DNA from: an uncultured Lachnospiraceae bacterium
Lineage (GTDB): Bacteria > Bacillota > Clostridia > Lachnospirales > Lachnospiraceae
Assembly: GCA_944381505.1 (NCBI GenBank)
Contig: CALWLK010000088.1
Span: 104,197 to 168,196, forward strand
DNA: 64,000 bases
Reading direction: 5' to 3'
Both the position numbers and the translations under genes were made by a program. Position 1 is the stretch's first letter. Each line of letters starts with the position of its first letter. The notes beneath the pieces are model-generated. The model saw only the letters and a list, made by a program, of their open reading frames with translations. It made no database searches and was not told the origin of the DNA. This document shows positions 1 through 10,490 of this stretch, one piece after another.

Positions 1-1242
1 ATAGGCTTTGACCTGGGACTTTCCCTCACAAAGGGCATAGTCACAAGCCTTGCTTCGGTGCTGTTTTTGATGCCTGCCCTGATAATAAGGATGGCTCCCC
101 TCTTGGACCGGACGGAGCACAGGTCATTTATGCCGGCCTTCAAAAAGAGCTCAAGGCTCATTTTCAAGTTCAGAATGCCCATATTGATAACTGCGGCCGC
201 CTTGGCACTTCCCCTTTACGTGGCACAGGGAATGAACAGCTTCCTCTTCGGAAACGCCTCGGTGGGGGCGGGAGAGGGCACTCAGGTGTATGAGGACAGC
301 TTAAAGATAAGTGAGATATTCGGCAGAAGCAATATGATGATGGCTATAGTTCCCGCGCAGTCAAACGTGAAGGAAAAGGAGCTTTCAGAGGAGCTCTCGG
401 AGCTTCCCTACGTAAAATCAGTGACCTCACTTACTGATGAGCTGCCGGAGGGTATACCTGAGGACTTCCTTCCCGAGAGCATCACGGGGCTCATGCACAC
501 GGAGGACTATGCAAGGATACTTTTATATACGAGGACAAAGGAGGAGAGCCCTGCGGCCTTTGACGCCGCCGGGGAGATAGAGGAGATAATAAGAAGCTAT
601 TACCCGGATGACTCCTACCTTGTGGGAGGCACGCCCTCCACCATGGATATAAAGGAGATAATAGTTGAGGACTATGCTCTGGTAAACATACTCTCACTTA
701 TCGGAGTATTTGTGGTGGTGATGCTGAGCTTTGACTCCATCGCCATACCCGTTGCGGTGATGATGCCCATAGAGCTGGCTATATGGCTGAATATGGCAGT
801 GCCCTATTTGAGAGGTGAGGAGGTAAACTACATAGGCTACATCATAGTCAGCTGTATACAGCTGGGAGCGACGGTGGATTACTCGATATTGACCACCTCA
901 AACTATATAGACTCAAGAAAAAAGCAAGGTCTCTCAAAGAGAGATGCGGCCATAAGTGCATTGGAAAAGAGCATCCCTGCCATATTTACCTCGGGATCCA
1001 TACTTACCATATGCGGCTACATACTGTACTTCGTGTCATCCATATCGGCTATAGGGGACCTGGGACATCTGATCGGCAGGGGAGCTTGGATGAGTATGCT
1101 TTTGGTTTTGGGCGTACTGCCGCCGCTTCTGGTTTTGGTGGACCCGCTCATAAGAAAAAACGAGCTTGCAAGGATAAAGGATTTTATTTCGGACAGGAGG
1201 AAAAAGAAAAATGTGGGACAGCGCTCTCATAAAAATAATTAA
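1..1242 (+). CDS. MMPL/RND-family membrane transporter, C-terminal part (5' truncated)
   Basis: The frame is open from base 1, so the gene starts before the window; the GTG at 58 is internal. What remains (413 codons) shows a membrane segment at about residues 61-78, a soluble extracytoplasmic stretch of about 130 residues, then a cluster of hydrophobic helices ending in a basic tail. This is the pattern of one half of an MMPL/YdfJ-type protein, which exports lipids, drugs or peptides using the proton gradient. The polar residues in the membrane cluster (GATVDYS) fit the RND superfamily. It overlaps the next gene by 32 bp, so the two are translationally coupled. The substrate cannot be deduced. 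The family call is fairly secure; the specific role is unknown. Confidence 0.75.
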   Translation: MGFDLGLSLTKGIVTSLASVLFLMPALIIRMAPLLDRTEHRSFMPAFKKSSRLIFKFRMPILITAAALALPLYVAQGMNSFLFGNASVGAGEGTQVYEDSLKISEIFGRSNMMMAIVPAQSNVKEKELSEELSELPYVKSVTSLTDELPEGIPEDFLPESITGLMHTEDYARILLYTRTKEESPAAFDAAGEIEEIIRSYYPDDSYLVGGTPSTMDIKEIIVEDYALVNILSLIGVFVVVMLSFDSIAIPVAVMMPIELAIWLNMAVPYLRGEEVNYIGYIIVSCIQLGATVDYSILTTSNYIDSRKKQGLSKRDAAISALEKSIPAIFTSGSILTICGYILYFVSSISAIGDLGHLIGRGAWMSMLLVLGVLPPLLVLVDPLIRKNELARIKDFISDRRKKKNVGQRSHKNN

Positions 1243-3487
1243 GAGAAAGCTTTCGGGTATAATCGTGGCGGAGATGATTGTGACGGAGATATTCTCAGGG
1301 GCTTTTTCGGGCCTTGGATTTACAGCCTACGCGGCGCAGGGGGATATCTCGGAGACGGAGGATACCCTCGATACGGCTGTAAGCGACGAGACTATGTATG
1401 TAAATCTTGACCCCTACGGCAAAGTCATAAAGACGAGCGTGGTCAAGGCCGTGAGCTCCTCCGCGGACATGGAATATATGGATTACGGCAGCTACACAGA
1501 GGCTTTGAACATGTCAAACGACGAGGAGCTACGGCTCACGGAGGAGGGAGTCTCCTTCAGGCTCAAAGGAGACGGAAAGAAGTTCTACTATGAGGGAAGG
1601 CTTGAGCCGGAGAGCGTAGGCCTTCCTTGGAGCTTCGAGATAAGCTATAAGCTTAACGGAATGCCTGTACGGGCAGAGGATCTGGCGGGAGCCTCAGGTC
1701 TTGTGGAGACGGACGTGAAGGTGATCCCCCGCGATGATTGCAGCGAATATATGAAAAACAACATGATACTCTCCTGCTTCATCCCTGTGGATGATGAAAA
1801 GGTGTATTCGGTGGACGCTCCCGGCTCCCAGACCCAGACTGTGGGAGACATGACAGGCGTAATGTTTACAGCCCTTCCCGGGGAGGAGAAGGAGTTCGCC
1901 GTAAGGCTGGGCTGCAATGATTATGAGAGCATAGGCGTGATATTTCTGATGATACCCGCCACCATGGACAGCTTCGACAACATAAAGGACATTAAAGAGC
2001 TAAAGGATACATGGAAGGAAAGCGGAGACGCCATGTATGAGAGTATGGATGACATGCTCGCCGTTACCGAGTCCATGAGGGAGGAGATGACGGGGCTCAA
2101 GGATAGCCTCAACTACATGGACAGCGCAAGGCAAAAGGCCTCCGCGAACAGGGAAGCTGTCTTGGATGCGGGGGACGTGACGGTGGAAGCCCTCACAGCC
2201 CTCTCCGGAGCCACCGGAAAGATGGTGCCCTATGTGAGTACCGGAAAGGATGCCCTGGAAAAGCTTGATGACAACTTCGATTCCACGGTGATAACCCTTG
2301 CGAGTATGCAGAAGCCTTTAAACAACATGTTTTGGGGTCTTGGAAGCATACAGGACGGCTCCGACGACATTTGTGCGGATATAGAGAGGCTAAGGCCCTA
2401 TATAGAGGAGTTTGAGGCGGAGGACGCAAAGCTCCAAAAGGAGATCTCCGCTCTCACAGGAGCCATTGAGGAGGCGATGAAGTCATTGGGGGCGGGAAAG
2501 ACCGTAAATACGGCGGACCTCATATCGGAGTACGGCCTTGAGGATACGGTCAGTGAATTCTGCGAGGAGCACGACATAGACGAGGAGCTTTTCTATGACT
2601 ATCTGTATGATAAGGAAGAGGGCACAGAGGACGCTTCACCCTCGACCTCCCGCAGAAGAAACAAGAAATATGAGGAACTTGAGAAGCTTTTGTACGACGA
2701 GATACTTTATTCGGGAGGCGCCGGAGAGAGGGACGCCGCCCTCATAAGTCTTGTGGAGCTCATAAAAAACATGGATGAGACGAAGGCGGTGATAGGCAGC
2801 GCCGCAAGGCAGAAGGAAAACCTCATAAAGATAGCGTCGGCCTCGCAGGCTGTGGTATCCTCAGCGGATACGCTTCTTAAGGGAGTGAGCAGGACTGCCG
2901 GAGGGGCGAGGATGGTGTCTCGACAGCTTATTGACCTGACTAACGACGTGAGGAATCTGGACGCCATAATGGGAATGTACTACAGCGATCTGCAGAACTC
3001 TCTCAGCGACGTGGAGGGGCTTCTGGGAGAGACGGAGAGGACCCTTGACTCTGTGGCCTCCTCACTCATGCTCATTCAAAGGACACTGAGAGACATTTCG
3101 GATGATGTGGACGCGGGGCTCAAGGAGAGCATAGACTCCTCTCTGAGCCTTATCGAAAAGAGCATGGGCCTTTTTGACAGCGTTTCGGGCATCAGGGAGA
3201 GCGGAGGCATGATGAAGGACACTCTTGACCGGGAGACAGAGAAATTTGAGGAGGAGAATAACTTTTTAAATATCGACCCCTCTGCAGAGCTTCAGTCCTT
3301 CACCTCGGAGAAGAACAGGACGCCTGAGAGCATTCAGATAATAGTGAGGTCCGACGAGATAAGCCGAGACGAGGACGAAAACGAGATATCAGACGCGGAA
3401 TATGAGGAGGAGGAACCGGGGATACTCGCAAGGATAGGAAGGATATTTACAAGCATTTGGGAGGCGATAAAGGGATTTTTCAAGTAG
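1211..3487 (+). CDS. Exported helical (coiled-coil) protein coupled to the MMPL transporter
   Basis: 758 residues. The N-terminus has basic residues (KIIKRKLSG), a hydrophobic stretch and an Ala-rich cleavage-like site (AYAAQG near residue 43), so it is probably secreted or membrane-anchored. After a beta-rich first third (about 45-250), the protein is dominated by long charged helices with heptad-like spacing (about 255-340 and 540-690). It then has an acidic linker and a C-terminal amphipathic helix (RIFTSIWEAIKGFFK). I do not recognise a named domain; the layout resembles YhgE/Pip-like exported helical proteins that accompany MMPL pumps. The ATG lies inside the end of the MMPL gene, which argues for a shared function such as a periplasmic-side partner. 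The pairing is seen; the functional link is inference. Confidence 0.6.
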   Translation: MWDSALIKIIKRKLSGIIVAEMIVTEIFSGAFSGLGFTAYAAQGDISETEDTLDTAVSDETMYVNLDPYGKVIKTSVVKAVSSSADMEYMDYGSYTEALNMSNDEELRLTEEGVSFRLKGDGKKFYYEGRLEPESVGLPWSFEISYKLNGMPVRAEDLAGASGLVETDVKVIPRDDCSEYMKNNMILSCFIPVDDEKVYSVDAPGSQTQTVGDMTGVMFTALPGEEKEFAVRLGCNDYESIGVIFLMIPATMDSFDNIKDIKELKDTWKESGDAMYESMDDMLAVTESMREEMTGLKDSLNYMDSARQKASANREAVLDAGDVTVEALTALSGATGKMVPYVSTGKDALEKLDDNFDSTVITLASMQKPLNNMFWGLGSIQDGSDDICADIERLRPYIEEFEAEDAKLQKEISALTGAIEEAMKSLGAGKTVNTADLISEYGLEDTVSEFCEEHDIDEELFYDYLYDKEEGTEDASPSTSRRRNKKYEELEKLLYDEILYSGGAGERDAALISLVELIKNMDETKAVIGSAARQKENLIKIASASQAVVSSADTLLKGVSRTAGGARMVSRQLIDLTNDVRNLDAIMGMYYSDLQNSLSDVEGLLGETERTLDSVASSLMLIQRTLRDISDDVDAGLKESIDSSLSLIEKSMGLFDSVSGIRESGGMMKDTLDRETEKFEEENNFLNIDPSAELQSFTSEKNRTPESIQIIVRSDEISRDEDENEISDAEYEEEEPGILARIGRIFTSIWEAIKGFFK

Positions 3488-3539
3488 GGAAAGGATATTA
3501 CATATTTCTTACCATGTTCTTACCTTTTGTTAAATAAAC

Positions 3540-3568
3540 TTGTTTTGAACTTAAAAGTATTTTATACT
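3540..3568 (+). promoter_or_regulatory. Candidate promoter of the 3D-domain gene
   Basis: TATACT at 3563-3568 is a good -10 box. The hexamer 17 bp upstream (TTGTTT, 3540-3545) is a weak -35. The region is AT-rich and lies between two genes with no other signal. Confidence 0.35.
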
Positions 3569-3612
3569 ACAAGCACTTAAACATGTTTTTCGGTTTTGAA
3601 AGGAAGAAATTA

Positions 3613-4371
3613 ATGAATATTATCCCTAAAAAGATATTGATGTGGGTCATACCCGCCTGCCTCTGCATTATACTCCTTTCGGTGGGAGACAAGACCTACG
3701 GAGCGGAGCTTACAGCCTTTGAAAGGGGCGACGAGGCCATTGGGGCGGACACCGACGGGAACTATGTGCTCAGCGATATGCCCTACGAGTCAGGAGAGAA
3801 GGGCAGAGCGAGCGTCATAATAAGGCTCGGCGAGGAGCAGAATACGGAGGCTCCCGCAGCCGATGCGGGAGAGAGCGCTTCATCGGGTGAAGCCGAGGGC
3901 GGAAGCTCCGGGAACAGCCGGGTCGTGACAGGGGTTCACGGAGGCCCGGGAGTGTCGGTGCCCGAAGGAGAGTCGGAGACAGTGGCCGAGGAGGAGGCCG
4001 ACGGAGTGTTCATGTTGGACGGTGTGGCCTACAGGAAGGCCGAGCTCGTCGGAAACTTCAAGCTCACGGGCTACTGCGGATGCTCTAACTGCGGAGGCGG
4101 ACAGGCCACCTACTCAGGCACCACCCCCAGAGCAAAGCACACCATAGCGGCGGATCTCTCCGTGCTCCCCATAGGCACCAAGGTCATCATTGAGGGGACC
4201 TCAGGGCCCACCGTACACAACTTCGACGGTATCTATGACGTGGAGGACAAGGGAAGCGGAGTAAACGGCAATCACATAGACATCTATTTCGACACCCACA
4301 AGGAGGCACGCTCTGTGACGGACCCCGGATGGCAGTATTCGGACGTTTGGATCGCGGTTCCTGTGGAGTAA
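3613..4371 (+). CDS. Secreted 3D-domain cell-wall protein
   Basis: 252 residues from the ATG at 3613, chosen because an AAAGGAAG-type ribosome site sits just upstream; an in-frame ATG at 3583 has none. The N-terminus (KKILMWVIPACLCIILLSVG) is a signal peptide or anchor. A Gly/Ser/Glu-rich linker follows. The last ~95 residues are a 3D domain: FKLTGYC, then an Asp in TIAADLSVLPIGT, YDVEDKGSG and HIDIYFD supply the conserved Asp residues. In this family (YuiC, C-terminus of RpfB/YocH) the fold resembles MltA and acts on peptidoglycan. The CGCSNCGGG cysteine cluster inside the domain is also typical of clostridial members. Probably a cell-wall lytic or remodelling enzyme. Confidence 0.85.
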   Translation: MNIIPKKILMWVIPACLCIILLSVGDKTYGAELTAFERGDEAIGADTDGNYVLSDMPYESGEKGRASVIIRLGEEQNTEAPAADAGESASSGEAEGGSSGNSRVVTGVHGGPGVSVPEGESETVAEEEADGVFMLDGVAYRKAELVGNFKLTGYCGCSNCGGGQATYSGTTPRAKHTIAADLSVLPIGTKVIIEGTSGPTVHNFDGIYDVEDKGSGVNGNHIDIYFDTHKEARSVTDPGWQYSDVWIAVPVE

Positions 4372-4446
4372 GGTCATCGTAAATATGAAGATGTACTTAA
4401 AAATGTCGATGTAACCGGAAAAAAACGAAATAAGAGAGGATATAAA

Positions 4447-4479
4447 GCACAGCCACATGTAAAAGCGGGCTGTGTTTTT
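4447..4479 (+). terminator. Intrinsic terminator after the 3D-domain gene
   Basis: CACAGCC (4448-4454) pairs with GGCTGTG (4468-4474) around a 13-base loop and is followed directly by TTTTT. Confidence 0.75.
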
Positions 4480-4572
4480 GTGTATATAAATATATGATCG
4501 GATAAGGTGTGAAAGGAAAAAATGAGGAAAAAGATAAAGTAAGGCCTTTCCAAGAAATTTCCGGGTCCGCCC

Positions 4573-4601
4573 TTGATTAACTCCGATTTAAAAAGTATAA
4601 T
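4573..4601 (+). promoter_or_regulatory. Promoter of hemW
   Basis: TTGATT (4573-4578), a 17-bp spacer and a perfect TATAAT (4596-4601), about 36 bp before the first possible hemW start. The rest of the gap between 4480 and 4572 shows nothing else. Confidence 0.65.
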
Positions 4602-4636
4602 ATCCACGGTTACATGGATTTATCTACAGGAGTTTT

Positions 4637-5839
4637 TTGAGTTTTATGATGACAGGCCTTGAATTATATATTCATATTCCCTTCTGCGCCAAAAAGTGCA
4701 ATTACTGTGACTTTTTATCCTTCAGGACAATACCCTCGGTGCATACTGCATATATAAGGAAGCTGAAGGAGGAGATAGCCTACTGCGCGGCGAAATGTGA
4801 GGGAAGAAGTGTGTCAAGCATATATATAGGAGGGGGCACCCCCTCTGTCCTTGAAGCGGAGCTCATAGAGTCTGTCATGAACATGCTATTTGAGAGATTT
4901 TGCGTGGAGGAGGATGCGGAGATAAGTATAGAGTGCAATCCGGGCTCCACACTGAGGCATAAGTTTGCAGCCTACAAGAGATGCGGAATAAACAGGCTCA
5001 GCATAGGCCTGCAGTCGGCAAACAACGATGAGCTGAGGACCCTCGGGAGGATACACAGCTTTGAGGAGTTCTTGAAGTGCTATCAGGGAGCCAGGATGGA
5101 GGGCTTCAACAATATAAACGTGGATCTCATAAACTGCATCCCCGGACAGACCGCCTCCACCTGGAAGAAGACTCTCAAAAATATTGTGATGTTAAAGCCC
5201 GAGCATATCTCCGTGTATAATCTCATAATCGAGCCGGGAACCCCCTTTTTCAGGATGAATGAGGATGGGCTTTTGGAGCTTCCCGATGAGGAGACCGACG
5301 AGGAGATAGACGAGTTTACGAGGAGCTATCTCAAACAGACCGGCTACGAGAGATATGAGATAAGCAACTGGTCGAAGCCCTCATATGAGTGCAGACACAA
5401 TATCGGCTACTGGACGGAGAGGGAATATCTGGGAATGGGCCTTGGTGCCGCGTCGTTTTTTGACGGCATGAGGTTTTCCGACACCTCGGATCTTCAAAGG
5501 TATCTGGAGCTGGATTTCTCGGATCCCGACATAGAGAAGAAGCTCCATATAGAAAAGAAGGAGCTTAGCCGTGAGGAGGAGATGGAGGAATTCATGTTCC
5601 TTGGACTCCGGATGACGAGGGGCATATCGGCGACGGACTTTCTGGTAAGGTTCAAGGTCAAGGTGGAGTCGGTCTACGGGGACAAGCTCAAAAAGTTTAC
5701 GGACCTCAAGCTCATGGAGAAGGAGGGCTACAGATACAGGCTCACGGAGAGAGGCATGGATGTAAGCAATGTCATAATGAGCGAGTTTCTGTTGTCGGAG
5801 GAAAATGATAAAGGAGAGATTTCGGAAGATGAAAAATAA
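4637..5839 (+). CDS. hemW: Radical SAM protein HemW (oxygen-independent coproporphyrinogen oxidase-like)
   Basis: Up to 400 residues. It begins almost at once with the radical SAM motif: YIHIPFC then CAKKCNYC (Cys17, Cys21, Cys24). GGGTPS follows, as does IECNPG and the RLSIGLQS segment, all typical of the HemN/HemW branch. HemW is thought to be a haem chaperone rather than the haem-making HemN, which carries extra N-terminal residues missing here. The start is uncertain: TTG 4637 lies only 4 bp after AGGAG, while ATG 4646 and 4649 lie 13 and 16 bp away. Its 3' end overlaps the next gene, implying an operon. In many Firmicutes hemW sits directly before hrcA; here one lipoprotein gene is inserted between them. 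Confidence 0.88.
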   Translation: MSFMMTGLELYIHIPFCAKKCNYCDFLSFRTIPSVHTAYIRKLKEEIAYCAAKCEGRSVSSIYIGGGTPSVLEAELIESVMNMLFERFCVEEDAEISIECNPGSTLRHKFAAYKRCGINRLSIGLQSANNDELRTLGRIHSFEEFLKCYQGARMEGFNNINVDLINCIPGQTASTWKKTLKNIVMLKPEHISVYNLIIEPGTPFFRMNEDGLLELPDEETDEEIDEFTRSYLKQTGYERYEISNWSKPSYECRHNIGYWTEREYLGMGLGAASFFDGMRFSDTSDLQRYLELDFSDPDIEKKLHIEKKELSREEEMEEFMFLGLRMTRGISATDFLVRFKVKVESVYGDKLKKFTDLKLMEKEGYRYRLTERGMDVSNVIMSEFLLSEENDKGEISEDEK

Positions 5840-6506
5840 AAGAAACGGAAAGATTAAGGCAAATAAAGCCGCAGCCCTTATGGGAGCTCTGCTCCTTGCA
5901 GCCTCGATATCCGGCTGCACAGTCGAAAACGGGGTGAACCCTGAGGAGGAGTATCTTGAGGGATATATTGAGGAAAACGGCTCAGCAAATGCCGAGGAGG
6001 AGACGGGACAGGGGCCTGAGGACTACCTCTCTGCGGCTCTGTCAAAGTTCAGCGTGAGAGACCTTGAGGGAAATGAGGTCACGGAGGAGATATATAAGAA
6101 TTCGGAGCTCACCATGATAAATCTCTGGGGAACCTTCTGTGGCCCCTGCATAAACGAGATGCCGGAGCTGGGAGAATTGTCTCGGGAGCTTTCGGAGGAG
6201 GGGAGAGTGCAGATAATAGGGATACCCTTGGACGTGGTGGTATTGAATGGCAATAACGAGATAGTTTCCGATGAGGAGATGGTGGGAAAGGCCCTTGAGA
6301 TAGTGGAGGAGACAGGGGCGGATTACACTCACCTTATCCCCGAGGGGGATTTCGGAATGTATCTCATAGGCTCGGGAGCCGCTCAGTATGTGCCTACCAC
6401 CTTTTTTGTGGATTCCGAGGGAAAGCTCGTAGGAGAAGGGGTGGTCGGAGCAAAGGACAAGGCTTCCTGGGAAAAGGAGATAGAAGAAAGGCTCGGAAGC
6501 CTTTGA
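5829..6506 (+). CDS. TlpA-like thioredoxin-fold lipoprotein
   Basis: 225 residues from the ATG at 5829; an ATG at 5805 is an alternative but has a badly spaced ribosome site. Basic residues and a hydrophobic core lead to a lipobox ending SISGC, so Cys30 should be lipidated (lgt is encoded at 11648). After an acidic linker comes a thioredoxin fold with NLWGTFCGPC: a CxxC pair at about residues 104 and 107. YVPTTFFVD near the end is the cis-Pro segment of the family. It likely acts outside the membrane as a disulfide reductase or oxidase. The gene begins inside the end of hemW, so it is co-transcribed with it. Confidence 0.85.
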   Translation: MKNKRNGKIKANKAAALMGALLLAASISGCTVENGVNPEEEYLEGYIEENGSANAEEETGQGPEDYLSAALSKFSVRDLEGNEVTEEIYKNSELTMINLWGTFCGPCINEMPELGELSRELSEEGRVQIIGIPLDVVVLNGNNEIVSDEEMVGKALEIVEETGADYTHLIPEGDFGMYLIGSGAAQYVPTTFFVDSEGKLVGEGVVGAKDKASWEKEIEERLGSL

Positions 6507-6542
6507 TATAAGAAATATTCTTAATCAAATTATACATTTTCA

Positions 6543-6612
6543 GAGGCTCATAAGCCTGCGCCGAGGCCGGGAAGGATCCGGGCATCTTCGGTGCGGGGCA
6601 ATGAGCTTTTTA
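6543..6612 (+). terminator. Elaborate multi-stem terminator after the TlpA-like gene
   Basis: Three nested stems can be drawn: AGGCTCAT (6544-6551) with ATGAGCTT (6601-6608), CCTGCGCCGA (6555-6564) with TCGGTGCGGG (6588-6597, two wobble pairs), and CCGG (6567-6570) with CCGG (6578-6581). TTTTT follows at 6607-6611. It ends the hemW operon and insulates hrcA. Confidence 0.6.
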
Positions 6613-6660
6613 TTTATCTTTGCTTTATAAATATTTCATAGAATTTATATGTCGATACTA

Positions 6661-6689
6661 TTGACATTTGACGGGCTGTATTATATTAT
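6661..6689 (+). promoter_or_regulatory. Sigma-A promoter of the hrcA operon
   Basis: Perfect TTGACA (6661-6666), a 17-bp spacer and TATTAT (6684-6689). It lies just upstream of the CIRCE operator, which would cover the start of transcription. Confidence 0.85.
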
Positions 6690-6700
6690 ATAGCAGGATG

Positions 6701-6727
6701 TTAGCAGTCGTAAGATTAGAGTGCTAA
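6701..6727 (+). promoter_or_regulatory. CIRCE operator (HrcA binding site)
   Basis: TTAGCAGTC (6701-6709), nine bases, GAGTGCTAA (6719-6727). The CIRCE consensus is TTAGCACTC-N9-GAGTGCTAA, so only one base differs, in the left arm. HrcA encoded directly downstream should bind here and repress the operon until heat shock. Confidence 0.93.
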
Positions 6728-6747
6728 CAGGATAAGGGGCTGATATT

Positions 6748-7812
6748 ATGGAATTGGATGCAAGGAAAATCATAATATTGAAAACCATCATCAAGAACTA
6801 TCTTGAGACAGGAGAGCCGGTGGGTTCGAGGACCATCTCGAAGTATTCAGAGCTCAACTTGAGCTCCGCGACCATAAGAAACGAGATGAGCGACCTTGAG
6901 GAGATGGGCTATATCATTCAGCCTCACACCTCTGCGGGCAGGATACCCTCGGACAAGGGCTACAGGTTTTACGTGGACAGCATCATGAAGGAGAGCGACG
7001 ACAGGGTAAACGAGGTCACCGAGCTCATGGTGAAGAAGGTGGACAAGCTTGAGATGCTCTTAAAGAGCCTCGTGCGGCATCTGGCCCTCGATACCAATTA
7101 TGCGGCTTTGATAAGCGCACCCGCCCTCTCCAAAAACAAGATAAAATATCTCCAGCTCTCAAGGCCGGGAGAGAGGAAGCTCCTCCTGATACTTGTGCTT
7201 GAGGGAAATATGATCAAGAACGAGATAATCACCGTAGACGAGGATCCCGACATGGAGACGGTGCTGAATCTCACCATAGTCATCAACAATCGCCTTTCGG
7301 GGCTTTGCTTAAACGATATCACCCCCACTGTGGTAAACGAGGTCCTGGCTCAGTCCGGGGGACACAAGAGCACAGTGCGAGCCGTGTTGAACGCCGTTGT
7401 GGAGATGATAGAGGCCGGGGAGGATGCTGCCGATATCTACACCTCCGGAGCCACGAACATACTCAAGTACCCCGAGCTCACAGATATAGAGAAGGCCACA
7501 GAGCTGATATCGGCCTTCGAGGAGAAGGATAAGCTCACAAAGCTCGTCTCCGAGGTGTCCGAATCTACAGACAGCGACACAAAAAACAGCCTTCAGGTCT
7601 ATATAGGAGGCGAGGGCCCCATACAAAATATGCGGGACTGCTCGCTGGTGACTGCCAACTATGAGCTTGGCGACGGGCTGAGAGGCGTGATAGGAGTCAT
7701 AGGGCCCAAGCGAATGGATTACGAGAAGGTGCTTTCAACAATGAAAAACCTTATGGAGCAGCTTGACAAGACCTTCGGAAAAGACTCCGACACAAAGAAA
7801 GGGAAGGGATAG
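6748..7812 (+). CDS. hrcA: Heat-inducible transcription repressor HrcA
   Basis: 354 residues, full length. The N-terminal winged helix is clear: EPVGSRTISKY, then LSSATIRNEMSDLEEMGY and the SAGRIPSDKGYR wing. The C-terminal half is the HrcA core, with YIGGEG near residue 290. HrcA dimers bind CIRCE and are stabilised by GroEL, so free chaperone sets repression. It is the first gene of hrcA-grpE-dnaK-dnaJ and controls itself through the CIRCE 20 bp upstream. A ribosome site AAGGGG lies 9 bp before the ATG. grpE follows after a 5-bp gap. Confidence 0.97.
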   Translation: MELDARKIIILKTIIKNYLETGEPVGSRTISKYSELNLSSATIRNEMSDLEEMGYIIQPHTSAGRIPSDKGYRFYVDSIMKESDDRVNEVTELMVKKVDKLEMLLKSLVRHLALDTNYAALISAPALSKNKIKYLQLSRPGERKLLLILVLEGNMIKNEIITVDEDPDMETVLNLTIVINNRLSGLCLNDITPTVVNEVLAQSGGHKSTVRAVLNAVVEMIEAGEDAADIYTSGATNILKYPELTDIEKATELISAFEEKDKLTKLVSEVSESTDSDTKNSLQVYIGGEGPIQNMRDCSLVTANYELGDGLRGVIGVIGPKRMDYEKVLSTMKNLMEQLDKTFGKDSDTKKGKG

Positions 7813-7817
7813 ACAAA

Positions 7818-8441
7818 ATGGCTGAAAAGGATATAAATAGAGAGACCGACAAGGATATAGAGGACTTAAAGGAAGCCGCGGAGACGGAGGAAAAAGAGTC
7901 TCCTGAAAATGAGACGGCTCCCGAGGAGGCTAAGGCCGAGGAGACGGAGAGCGCTCCTGAGAAGGGAGAAGCGAAAGAGCCTTCATCCGAGGATAAGAAG
8001 AAGGATCCCAAGGATGAAAAGATCGATGAGCTCACCGACAGATGGAAGCGCCTTATGGCGGAGTTCGACAACTTCAGAAAAAGGACCGACGCCGAGAAGG
8101 CGGGTATGTACTCGGAGGGAGAACGGACAGTCCTTGAGAAGATACTTCCCGTGGTGGACAATTTTGAGAGAGCTCTGGCCACAGTTCCGGAGGACAAGAA
8201 GGAGGACTCCTTCGTTGCGGGAATGGAGAAGATATACAGACAGTTCTCGGAGCTTTTGAAAGGCTTCGGAGTGGAGCCCATAGAGGCTGTAGGACAAAAA
8301 TTCGACTCGAACCTTCACAATGCGGTGATGCACGTGGAGGATGAGGAAAAGAAAGAAAACGAGGTGGTGGAGGAATTCCAAAAGGGATATATGTATAAGG
8401 ACAAGGTGCTCCGCTACAGCATGGTAAAGGTGGCAAATTAA
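7818..8441 (+). CDS. grpE: Nucleotide exchange factor GrpE
   Basis: 207 residues. A long Glu/Lys-rich disordered N-terminus (about 1-70) precedes the coiled-coil segment with RLMAEFDNFRKRT, and the C-terminal beta domain ends in VLRYSMVKVAN. GrpE dimers open DnaK to release ADP and act as a thermosensor. The position between hrcA and dnaK is the standard class I heat-shock order. Confidence 0.96.
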   Translation: MAEKDINRETDKDIEDLKEAAETEEKESPENETAPEEAKAEETESAPEKGEAKEPSSEDKKKDPKDEKIDELTDRWKRLMAEFDNFRKRTDAEKAGMYSEGERTVLEKILPVVDNFERALATVPEDKKEDSFVAGMEKIYRQFSELLKGFGVEPIEAVGQKFDSNLHNAVMHVEDEEKKENEVVEEFQKGYMYKDKVLRYSMVKVAN

Positions 8442-8490
8442 ACCTTCACATAAATTTTTAACTTTGAGATTTTCAATATTTTCGATATAG

Positions 8491-10374
<1,884 letters not shown>

Positions 10375-10395
10375 AATATCACGGTAGATTATAAA

Positions 10396-10431
10396 AGACC
10401 AAGGCGGGGATAAAAACCCCGCTTATGGTCT
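10396..10431 (+). other. Stem-loop between dnaK and dnaJ
   Basis: AGACC (10396-10400) pairs with GGTCT (10427-10431) and GCGGGG (10404-10409) with CCCCGC (10417-10422), with a small internal bulge. No T-run follows, so it looks like an RNA-processing or stability element, or a weak attenuator that sets DnaK:DnaJ ratio, rather than a terminator. Confidence 0.55.
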
Positions 10432-10490
10432 GTAGAGAGAAGGGCTGAGATCGGCCGGATTCTTTATAAATATTACGGAGAGATGATTTT

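Noticed and set aside
6543-6612. Possible small SRP RNA, because of a CCGGGAAGG segment
   Set aside because: The conserved SRP loop with AGCAGC is missing and the length and closing stems do not fit; a terminator explains it better.
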